From positions 1 to 32,824 of the forward strand of contig NZ_JAGGLN010000011.1 in the NCBI RefSeq assembly GCF_017874455.1: 32,824 nucleotides of DNA, written 5' to 3'. Below, one piece after another: positions 1 through 7,700 of this stretch (the stretch's first letter is position 1; each line of letters begins with the position of its first letter). This DNA is from Methanobacterium aggregans (GTDB lineage: Archaea > Methanobacteriota > Methanobacteria > Methanobacteriales > Methanobacteriaceae). The notes beneath the pieces are model-generated. The model was not told where the DNA came from. It ran no database searches and worked only from the letters and a program-made list of their open reading frames with translations. Made by a program: the position numbers and the translations under genes.

Positions 1-1582
1 CCATCTTTGCAACTTCAATACCGCCTTCAGGATAGTTGGTGCAGCCTATGAAGGCTATAACTCCAGGTATGTCACCGAAAACTATTGGTGCTCCTACCTT
101 CCTTATTTCAACGTCCTGCACAGGTCCACGTCCTGCCCTGATGTTGAACTTCTCATCCTTAACTGAGCGTTCTCCAACCTTGGTGAGGAGTGAAACTGTT
201 GGGATGTCCCTTGGACATTCCTGTTCGCACCTTCCACATGTGTAGCAGAGGTCGTGCTCGTAGAGTTTTTCCATCTTGGAAAAATCATCCCTGGTAATTC
301 CCATGACTGCATCCATCATTGGGAGGCTGTTGGGACACACCCTGTCGCACCATCCACATTCTGTGCATTCTTTGGCGTATTCAACAACCTCTTCCATGTC
401 GGGGAGCATTTTAAGGTTTTTCCTTTCACCTGAAAGTTTTCTTGCGGCTTTGACAGCAACCTCTCCAACCTTGTCAGGGTTGAGTATGAGAGCGCCTTCA
501 ATTTCATCGTTCAGAAGTTCTGACACGATTTTGTCAGGGTCTTCATTGGTCTTGTCAGGCAGTCCAATGCAGATCTTGTCTGTGGTTGCTATGACCACTG
601 CCTTGTTTTTACGGGCCTCTTCAAGAACATCGGTTCGAACGCACTGTTCATCAACAACAACAACATCTGCAACCCCGCTTCTCACGAATTTCAGCTGTTT
701 TGAGATTGGACCAACGATCTTGGCCTGGTTGTTGTACCGTGTTATGTCTATGGCTGCACAGCAGATTCCGCAGACTTCAAGGTCCTCTTCAAGTCCCTCT
801 TCTTCCATGTAGTCCATGATTCCGGCTCCAGGTGCAACGTTGTGTCCTATGCACAGGATAACCGGTTTTTCACGGTCTATGGTTCCAAGTCCCAGTTCAA
901 CCAGGGGTGCGTCTTCTGATCCCTTGGGCAGGTTGAGGGCCACTATCTGGGCTATGTCCCCCACCTCCATTCCAACGTGGTCCATGAGACCGGCGTGAAG
1001 CACCTTGGATTCAAAGTCCTTGTAATTTCCTTCCTGTCCAGTGTGTGCTGCTGAAAGAAGTTGTAATGACTGTTCTTCAACGTATTCTATTGCTTCCTTC
1101 AGGTCACCCAGTGTTTCAGGTTTTTTACCTATGACTGTACGCATGATGGGTGCTTCTATGTCTATGCTTCCCCCCAGATCTATTGGGAAGTCTTCACCTT
1201 TTTTATCTATTAAATATTCCAGTAAATGTCTTGAGTGTCCTCCATGGGCTGCAGTTCCTATGCATGATGCTATAAGAACCATTCTGCCCTGCTGTGCCTT
1301 TGCATCAATACCGCAGGCTCCCTTCTTACCCAGAAGGTCGCACTTACCGTAGGTGCAGAGGCAGCACATGTCGCAGAAAGGAGCATAGAAAGGCTCATAC
1401 CTGTTAAGTAGCTTCATATCCCATGATCTAAGGTCTGTTACGCTTGGTTTTGGGGTTGGTCCCATTGGTACCTCTTCCCTCGAAGCCTCAGACCTCTCTT
1501 TTTCAATTATCTCACCTATTGAGACCTTGAAATCCTTTGTTTTCCAAAAATTGCCATTGAATTCCTTTGGTTTAGGTGCCAT
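1..1582 (-). CDS. cdhA: Acetyl-CoA decarbonylase/synthase (CO dehydrogenase) alpha subunit, 3' end outside the window
   Basis: This is the CO dehydrogenase subunit of the ACDS complex, which interconverts CO2 and CO for acetyl-CoA synthesis in autotrophic methanogens; it acts in the cytoplasm. My translation from the ATG at 1582 gives 527 codons with no stop up to the window edge, about two thirds of the usual 750-800 residues. Near residues 70-85 is a cysteine cluster (CDMCCLCTYGKC) expected to bind the B/D-type clusters. HGGHSRH follows near 111, CIGHNVAPG near 242 and VCGICC near 268. Two ferredoxin-type motifs, CTECGWCDRVCP (about 405-416) and CYTCGRCEQECP (about 444-455), mark this as the archaeal alpha subunit rather than bacterial CooS. 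The start is supported by GGTGA at 1589-1593. The remaining cdh genes would lie to the left. Family assignment is firm. Confidence 0.95.
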   Translation of the reverse strand, partial: MAPKPKEFNGNFWKTKDFKVSIGEIIEKERSEASREEVPMGPTPKPSVTDLRSWDMKLLNRYEPFYAPFCDMCCLCTYGKCDLLGKKGACGIDAKAQQGRMVLIASCIGTAAHGGHSRHLLEYLIDKKGEDFPIDLGGSIDIEAPIMRTVIGKKPETLGDLKEAIEYVEEQSLQLLSAAHTGQEGNYKDFESKVLHAGLMDHVGMEVGDIAQIVALNLPKGSEDAPLVELGLGTIDREKPVILCIGHNVAPGAGIMDYMEEEGLEEDLEVCGICCAAIDITRYNNQAKIVGPISKQLKFVRSGVADVVVVDEQCVRTDVLEEARKNKAVVIATTDKICIGLPDKTNEDPDKIVSELLNDEIEGALILNPDKVGEVAVKAARKLSGERKNLKMLPDMEEVVEYAKECTECGWCDRVCPNSLPMMDAVMGITRDDFSKMEKLYEHDLCYTCGRCEQECPRDIPTVSLLTKVGERSVKDEKFNIRAGRGPVQDVEIRKVGAPIVFGDIPGVIAFIGCTNYPEGGIEVAKM

Positions 1583-1660
1583 AAGTTATCACCGAATTAT
1601 TAATGATTTATAATGATGTTTTTCTTTTAGATTAAAATATAATATAAAGTTTGTGTATTA
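1583..1660 (-). promoter_or_regulatory. cdhA promoter and ribosome binding site
   Basis: Read on the minus strand, an AT-rich TATA-like stretch (TTTATATTATATTTTAA, roughly 1629-1646) lies upstream of the cdhA ATG, and GGTGA at 1589-1593 sits seven bases before the start. The element is predicted by eye from archaeal promoter consensus; the transcription start is not known. Confidence 0.5.
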
Positions 1661-2301
1661 CTCCACCATGATACCAGTTCTGAAGGGCACTGATTTTCAT
1701 TTATAGGCTGAAAAATGTGTTATAAATGTTTTTAAGCCGGAAAAAATGTTTTTTCAATTTTCATATTCCCTAAAAACATGGGATTTTGCCCTAAAATGTT
1801 AACACTAAATGATCCTTTGAAAAAAACTATTTTACCCCTAATTTGAACATCCGGTGAGAAAACAGGCGGGATATTGAAAGATTGATTAAAGAATGGGTTA
1901 TAAATTAAAAGGTTTGACAAAAAAAGAAGGAAAAACTGAAAGAACATCCAAAAAAGGAATCGAAGATTAAAATAAGAGCTAAAAGAAGGAAGAAAAACTG
2001 AAAGAACATGGAAAAAGGGAATCATGAACTGAAAGATCCACCAGGAAAGTGGGGGAAAATTAAACGAAGGTTAAGGATTGATTTGGAAGGTGAAATCAGC
2101 AGCTGAATAAATGATGAAGATGGTCTGGAGGTGAGTCAGAAGATCAAGATGGTCTGAGATGAAATCAAAAAGAAATAAGATCATCTGGAAAAGAAATAAA
2201 ATGGTCTGAAGTGAAATTGGGCAGATATAGATTTACCTGGCGATGAGAAGGAATTAAGATCATGTGAAGTGGATAGTGGAACTCAAGGTCCCAGCTACCC
2301 A
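1661..2301. other. Long non-coding stretch with degenerate short repeats
   Basis: I see no convincing gene here. The only open frame of note (minus strand, 1732-2025) encodes a Phe/Leu-rich low-complexity product with no ribosome binding site and looks like a by-product of purine-rich DNA. Two near copies of a block reading gaaaaactgaaagaacat occur about 60 bp apart (near 1930 and 1990). From about 2117 to 2216 the words aagatggtctg and agatcatctgg recur with variations. The stretch lies downstream of the DUF2162 operon and upstream of cdhA. Confidence 0.5.
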
Positions 2302-2640
2302 TCAGGAGCCGCCTTCAACCATGATGAGTTTCCCGGTTTTAGGGTCTTTGTAAACTTTTCCAAGTTCTGCATAACCAGAACCCTGTCCTGATTGTGTTTG
2401 TGGTGTGCTGTTGAGCTGCTGACCCATCTGGATTTCTGCAGCCGCCTGCATGGCTTCCATGGTTTGTTTCTTTTCTTCTGGAGAAGCACTGCTGAAAACT
2501 ACACTCTGCATGTTCCATGATACAACCAGGCATATGAGAAATCCCACTGCAAGCACCAGCATTGCATCAACAAGGTTGGTTGTTCCTGCAAGTGGATCTT
2601 CATCATTGTCCACTAGGATACGGCGTTTTCGTCTTAACAT
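2302..2640 (-). CDS. DUF2149 protein, ExbD-like single-helix membrane protein
   Basis: This is a 112-residue protein of the DUF2149 family. The ATG at 2640 is chosen because GGAGGT lies nine bases before it; an upstream in-frame start would add 13 residues with no such site. A basic N-terminus (MLRRKRR) precedes one hydrophobic helix, about residues 23-43, followed by an Ala/Gln/Ser-rich soluble tail. The helix starts LVDAMLVLAVGFLI with Asp25, which resembles the membrane helix of ExbD (FIDVMLVLLIIFM) with its proton-carrying Asp. The gene overlaps the 3' end of the ExbB-like gene by 38 bp, so the two are translationally linked. I infer an ExbD-like partner of that channel; it is shorter than ExbD (about 140 residues) and no peptidoglycan-side domain is obvious. 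The family is firm, the role inferred. Confidence 0.85.
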   Translation of the reverse strand: MLRRKRRILVDNDEDPLAGTTNLVDAMLVLAVGFLICLVVSWNMQSVVFSSASPEEKKQTMEAMQAAAEIQMGQQLNSTPQTQSGQGSGYAELGKVYKDPKTGKLIMVEGGS

Positions 2641-3277
2641 GATCCAAAACCTCCAGTACAGATTCTGCCACGGCTTCAAGGTTGGACAGGTACTCCTCGT
2701 ACCATCTTCTCCTCACCTTGGAGATCACGTATGCAATACCACCTGCCCCAATACCAACAACAGTAGTGTCGAATGCTATTATTATGGCCTGGGCAAGGGT
2801 GTTCACATCCCCCGCACCCAGGGCTGCAAGGCCCGGGCCCATGGGTATCAGGGTACCCATCAAACCCAGGGTTGGACCTAGCCTGGTTACCACATCTGTT
2901 TTTTCAAGGCTGCGTGCAGCCTTCAATTCCTCTGCTTCAATTAACTTCCTTGCAAATGCTTCCCTTGACTTGGCACCCATATCAGGGTTGGAAGCAATTT
3001 TAATAACTATTTCCTTCTGGGGATCTGAAAGTGTACTGCTTTTAATTATATTAATAAGCTCTTCTGAGCTTCTTGATCTTGATAGATCATTGATTATCGT
3101 TTCTATTTCCTCTGTGCTTAGGCGGATTCTGCTTGAATATTCTGAGAGCAGCCCTCCAAAGGCCACTATTGCATAGACCATGAAGGCTAAAAGCCCCACG
3201 ATCACAGGGATGAGGAGGCTCTGAGAGATAACATGCAGAATACTGCTTAAAAATTCACTACCTGGAACTGCAACCAT
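2603..3277 (-). CDS. MotA/TolQ/ExbB-family proton channel protein
   Basis: This is a 224-residue membrane protein. The ATG at 3277 is preceded by GAGGTG at a good distance; the GTG three codons upstream overlaps that site and is less likely. A hydrophobic helix at about residues 19-42 is followed by a charged cytoplasmic region (about 45-128). The conserved TolQ/ExbB pair of helices comes next: VTRLGPTLGLMGTLIPMG (about 130-147) and LAQAIIIAFDTTVVGIGAGG (about 161-180). In this family the protein forms a proton-driven stator that energises a partner across the membrane. Here the neighbours are an ExbD-like DUF2149 protein (38-bp overlap) and a DUF2162 protein 35 bp upstream, which suggests the motor serves the exported CobN-like protein encoded behind them. 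The family is certain, the partner inferred. Confidence 0.92.
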   Translation of the reverse strand: MVAVPGSEFLSSILHVISQSLLIPVIVGLLAFMVYAIVAFGGLLSEYSSRIRLSTEEIETIINDLSRSRSSEELINIIKSSTLSDPQKEIVIKIASNPDMGAKSREAFARKLIEAEELKAARSLEKTDVVTRLGPTLGLMGTLIPMGPGLAALGAGDVNTLAQAIIIAFDTTVVGIGAGGIAYVISKVRRRWYEEYLSNLEAVAESVLEVLDHVKTKTPYPSGQ

Positions 3278-3312
3278 TATAAACACCTCTAATAACTAAT
3301 ATATCATTGAAA

Positions 3313-4029
3313 TCAACCTTTAACCAGCAAGCTCTTTTTCCGGGTCATGAAAATGCCCAGTCCAACTAGGAGGGCAAGTGCAACAAGAACCCCTGCAACC
3401 ACGTTGAGTGATGGAATCGTCAGGGGACTGGCCTTGGATGTCATGGCAGTGCTGATATTTGGAATCACTATTGCAGATGCAAGGAAGTAGAGTCCAACGA
3501 AGAGCATGAAGTTGCCCAGGAGAACTGGGTAGGGCTTTTTGCTGATCCTGACGATTGCACCCGATGCCATGTAGAATATTCCCATTGTTATGGCAAGGAA
3601 CAGTGCTGCGTACTTCCCTATCACAAAGGATGATGCACCTATAACCGGTGAAACCAGTATGATTGCTGCGATGACTGCTCCGAAGCAGCATGGGCACGGT
3701 GCTATCATTGCCATGCACGATGCCTTGGCATGATCTTTCTTGTTCCTCTTCCACTCCTTGATGGTGTGAAAACCTGCGTAGGCAATAACAACTGCCATTA
3801 AAAGGAATATTGCAAAATTGTAGTCGTAAATTACTTTATAAAGAACATCAGTGTATCCCTCTGCAAGTTTTGACAGTAGGAGTATCCCCCCACCGTATCC
3901 AAGGGTAATTAAAGCTGCCACCCTTTTCGATAATCCTGCAAATCCCATTGCCAGCCCTATTTTCACACCGAATACAAGAACTGCTGATAAAACTCCTAAT
4001 TTCCATAGTAACTCGATCATTTTAACCAT
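3313..4029 (-). CDS. DUF2162 multi-pass membrane protein, predicted transporter
   Basis: This is a 238-residue, mostly hydrophobic protein with about six predicted helices, in the DUF2162 family of putative transporters. A short cytoplasmic basic/His region (KEWKRNKKDHAKASC, about 91-105) leads into MIAPCPCCFG with Cys112, Cys114 and Cys115 at the start of a helix. Closely spaced membrane cysteines of this kind could bind a metal or haem or carry thiol chemistry; this is inference. It is the first gene of the operon with the ExbB-like and DUF2149 genes. The start is uncertain: ATG at 4029 and ATG at 4020 are both possible and neither has a strong ribosome binding site. A TATA-like TATTATATATTC at about 4049-4060 would give an almost leaderless transcript for 4029. 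The substrate is unknown. Confidence 0.85.
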   Translation of the reverse strand: MVKMIELLWKLGVLSAVLVFGVKIGLAMGFAGLSKRVAALITLGYGGGILLLSKLAEGYTDVLYKVIYDYNFAIFLLMAVVIAYAGFHTIKEWKRNKKDHAKASCMAMIAPCPCCFGAVIAAIILVSPVIGASSFVIGKYAALFLAITMGIFYMASGAIVRISKKPYPVLLGNFMLFVGLYFLASAIVIPNISTAMTSKASPLTIPSLNVVAGVLVALALLVGLGIFMTRKKSLLVKG

Positions 4030-4102
4030 TCCATGTTCTGCACTTTTTGAATATATAATACTTTCTATTTATTTTTTATTATTACTTTCAGGCCCAGAAC
4101 AA

Positions 4103-4124
4103 CCAGATCTGTAATAACATCTGG
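4103..4124. promoter_or_regulatory. 22-bp dyad in the leader of the DUF2162 operon
   Basis: CCAGAT at 4103-4108 and ATCTGG at 4119-4124 form a perfect inverted repeat around ctgtaataac. It lies between the distal promoter (about 4204-4237) and the first gene. It could be a regulator site or a transcript hairpin; no regulator is identified. Confidence 0.35.
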
Positions 4125-4203
4125 CGAATTAATACTAATAGGGCCTTTACTTTCAAATTCGTATTAAATCTTTTAACATCCCCCAAGCAATTAATCAAAT
4201 GTT

Positions 4204-4237
4204 CTTGATAAAAAATTAAGTAAAGTTGATTATATAT
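4204..4237 (-). promoter_or_regulatory. Promoter block shared with the cobN-like gene (copy 1)
   Basis: This 34-bp block is identical to 9177-9210. On the minus strand it begins with a TATA box (ATATATAATC, 4228-4237) preceded by a purine-rich BRE-like GCAAAG, and runs through CAACTTTACTTAA to TTTTTTATCAAG, ending close to the expected transcription start. Similarity continues at lower level beyond it (TCAAAT is also present in both). It would drive a transcript with a leader of about 170 nt to the DUF2162 operon. The identity is read directly; promoter function is inferred. Confidence 0.7.
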
Positions 4238-4448
4238 CTTTGCATTTTTCCAGGCCAAAAGCATGAATTTAGAGTTTGAATAACTCAAGAATTCCATCAG
4301 CACGGATGGCTGCATAACTAGTGATTAAAAGTTTGAAAAGCATGAAATAATTTGAAAAACATGGAACAACTCAACAATGGAAAACCAATCAACCAAAGGA
4401 ATAAAATCAATCCATGAACAATGGAATTTTTCCCCGATTATTCCAAAT

Positions 4449-4631
4449 AAAACTGTAAAATGCAATTAAAAACTATAACATCCAGTTAAAAAAATGTAAA
4501 ATCCGATTTAAAAAACTACAAAATCCGATTTAAAAAATGTAAAATCTAATTAAAAACTGCAAAATCCAGTTAAAAACTGCAAAATCTAATTAAAAACTGC
4601 AAAATCCAGTTAAAAACTGTAAAATCGGATT
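4449..4631. repeat. Tandem repeat, 20-bp unit, about nine copies
   Basis: The unit is aaaaactgcaaaatccagtt, with variants ending ctaatt, cgattt or caatt. From about 4541 the ccagtt and ctaatt forms alternate, giving a 40-bp higher-order period; the copies on the left are more degenerate. It lies between the 3' end of the cobN-like gene and the DUF2162 operon promoter and encodes nothing. The flank 4238-4448 holds no gene either. Confidence 0.85.
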
Positions 4632-4644
4632 CAAGCTTTGAACT

Positions 4645-4676
4645 AAAAAAAATAAAAAAATAGGGGTTTTAACCCT
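4645..4676 (-). terminator. Terminator of the cobN-like gene
   Basis: On the minus strand, just after the stop codon at 4711, GGGTTAAAACCC can form a short hairpin. It is followed by two runs of T (TTTTTTTATTTTTTTT at 4645-4661 in plus coordinates). Archaeal termination is mainly T-run driven, so the T runs are the stronger evidence. Confidence 0.6.
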
Positions 4677-4710
4677 TAAAATATGTTTACTTAACCCAGA
4701 TATGGTTTAT

Positions 4711-7700
4711 TTAACCTCTTCCCTTGAAGTATCCAACACCTAAAAGTCCGAGAAGTGCGAGAACACCTGCAATAGCAGCAAATGGCACTCCAGAAGAACC
4801 TGATGCGCCCTGACTGCTTTTAACTGATATCTCACTTGCCTTTCCATTGTTGGATGAACTTGCCTTGGAAGTGTCACTGCCACTTTTTACAGCGGACTGA
4901 CTGGACGCAGAGGAGGATGCAGATGAACCTGCAGTGCTTGCTCCCTTACCAGCCTGTGACTGACCCTGACCAGCGTTGGACTGACTTTGACCAACGTTTG
5001 ACTGGGTGTTTGGAAGGTTCACACTCTTACCAGTTGCCTCTGCAACGGTGCTTGCAAACTTCTTCAGGGCTTCCATGCTCAGGGATGACATCTGCACCAG
5101 CTTCTGGTTGAACTGGATGTTTCCACAGGTGTGGTGGCAGCATGTTACACCGTACTGGTTGGTGTAGGTGATGTACTGGTTTGCAAGGTCCGTGATGGTT
5201 GCCTTGTCAGTGCTCCACATGTTCCTCATGTTTGCCTCAAGCATCCATCCAAGTATGGATGTGTATGCGTAGGGATTTGATTTTAAGAGGGCACTGCGGA
5301 TGTCAGGGTTGGTCATGTAATCTTTGGCCAGGGTATCGTACATCCAATCCTTAATTGAGTTGGACTGCACAGCGTCCCAGGCGAACATGTTACCTATCTC
5401 CTTTGCAATCTCGTTGGCACCTGCGTATCCCTGGCTGAGCATACCCTCCTTCCACTTGGGATTGGCAAGCCTGGTTCTGAACTCCGTGGCCATGAAACTG
5501 TCAAGTGTTTCTATCCTTGGAGTGGACCGTGTGTTTGCAATGTAGGTACTGACATCGTAACCAGAAAGACTCTTTGCAGCCATTGTAAGACCGCCCAGGT
5601 ACTGGTAAACATCGTCGTTGTCAAGAACTCCGTAGTTGTTGTCCCTGACCTGCACAGTTGCCTGCACAGTTTTCAGCTGATCCTTGAAGGCCTGAAGTCC
5701 CCCTATACCGTAGGAGCCTGCACCGTAAATGTAGGACATCCTTGAGAGGTAGGTATCAACAAGATCCGACTGGTCCTTCCACTTGGATGTGTTTGGTACC
5801 TGTGCTGCAACTCCTGTTCCATAACCCTCAGGTGCAGGTCCGAATATTCTGGCCCCTGCAAGGGCATCTGCATCTTTAGAGCTCATACCTGCCTTGGTGT
5901 ACTTGTTGTAGTTGTTCTGGTAGTGTTTCTTAACGTAGTTGCTGTTTGTGCTCTCAGGCAGAGCTGCAACCTGACGGAAGGCCTTGTCCATAATTTCCAT
6001 GGTGTAGGAGAAGGTGTCCCTGAAGAGACCGCTTATGGTCACAAGCACATCAACACGTGGCCTGTTCACGGTTTTTCCGTTGATATTCAGTGTTAGTTTG
6101 CTCAGCGGGGTTACAGTAACACCCACGAACCTTCCTGACTTCCACTGTGGTTCCAGGCCCATGTACCTGAGTATCATGGCTATGGTCTGGCCGTTGGTAC
6201 GCATGGTTTCAGTTGACCAGAGAACAACACCCACTGTTTCGGGGTAGTGTCCGTTCTTCTTGTAGTAATCTGCGAGCATGTCGTCGGCCATCTGCTTACC
6301 TATCAGCCAGGCAGTTGCATCTGGAGCTGATCTCGGGTCGAAGGAGTAGAAGTTTGCACCAGTTGGGAGCACGTCTGGCTTGCGTATTGGATCACCGCCT
6401 AAAGCTGGTGACACATACTCTCCATTCAGGGCTGCAAGCAGGGCTTCTATTTCGTAGTTTTGAGAGAGTGCGGCCCGTATCTTTGCCCTGAACTCTGCGT
6501 TGTTCCTCTCTGCAGGGTTGAAGCTCACAATGGATTCAACCATCTGATCCAGTATGGTGCCGTTGAGGGCAACTCCAAAGGTGTGGAGTCCGTAGGGCAT
6601 GAGGGTTGCTGCAAGATCCTCCAGGTGATGTTCAACCTGGTTTTTAATGTCGCTGAATGCTGCTGTCTTCATGTTGAGGCCTATGTCCTGATCCAGGTGG
6701 AGTTTGGTTACCATTGCCCTGATCTGTTTTTCAAGAGCTGTTTTACGCTGGCTGTTGCCTGTGTTGTCGTAGCTGTTTATTAGGTCCTGGAGGGTTGAAA
6801 GATCTCCGTAGAGGCCTGAGGTTATGAGGGGAGCTGTCAGGTGATCTATTATCACTGCGTAGCCCCTTCTCTTGGCCTGGGTTCCCTCCCCAGTGTTGTC
6901 AACTATGTAGGGGTAGATGTTGGGCATGTTTCCCAGGAGAACATCTGGCCAGTCATCCCCGCCAAGTCCCACGCTTCTTCCAGGAAGCCATTCCAGGGTT
7001 CCGTGTGTTCCCAGGTGTATGACTGCGTTGGCACCCATTTTATTCTGGAGCCACATGTAGAATGCAATGTACTGATGGGTTGGAGGCAGTGTTGGTGAGT
7101 GGGCAATGTCTGTGGAGTTCTCTCCCCATCCGCGCATGGGCTGAGCACCGACAAATACCTTGCCCAGCATGATACCCGGTAAAACAATGTTACCGTTGTA
7201 GACCATGACGTTGCCTGGAGCTGGACCCCATTTAGCAGTGACCTCATTTCTGAGTTCTTCTGGCAGTGTGTTGAACCATTCCATGTACTCGCTGAGGGGT
7301 ATGGTTACTGCACCTGCATCAACCACCTTTTTAAGCTCTCCTGGAGCCCAGGAACCCACGTTGTTTCCAGCCGTGGTGAAGAGTTTGATTATGGATTCAG
7401 TTGATACGTTGCCTGATACATCGTAGCCTGCTGCCTTGAGTGCCTTGAGTATGGCTGATATGCTCTCAGGAACGTTGAGGTAGGAAGCACCAACTCCATC
7501 CTTACCCCCTGCACTGTTGTAGTAGATAATTGCTATCTTCTTTGCACTGTTGGGGAGTGTTTGGAGTGCTATCCAGTTGTAGACCCTGTTGGTTATTCTC
7601 TCTATCCTGTCTGGTAGTGGTGTGTAGTTCTTCACAACGATGCCTGTGTATGGATCTGTTTCTGCTGATTCAACACCACCCATGATTATGGGCTCTATCC

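Noticed and set aside
1732..2025. 97-codon minus-strand frame rich in Phe and Leu
   Set aside because: It has no ribosome binding site and low-complexity content from purine-rich DNA with internal repeats, and no family likeness.
4088..4315. 75-codon minus-strand frame resembling the extreme N-terminus of the long cobN-like frame
   Set aside because: The likeness comes only from the duplicated promoter block (4204-4237 and 9177-9210) being read through; the true cobN-like start is downstream at 9123.
6903..7247. Open frames antisense to the cobN-like gene (this and several others between 4836 and 8923)
   Set aside because: They lie wholly within a well-supported gene, have no family likeness or ribosome binding site, and reflect codon bias of the real frame.
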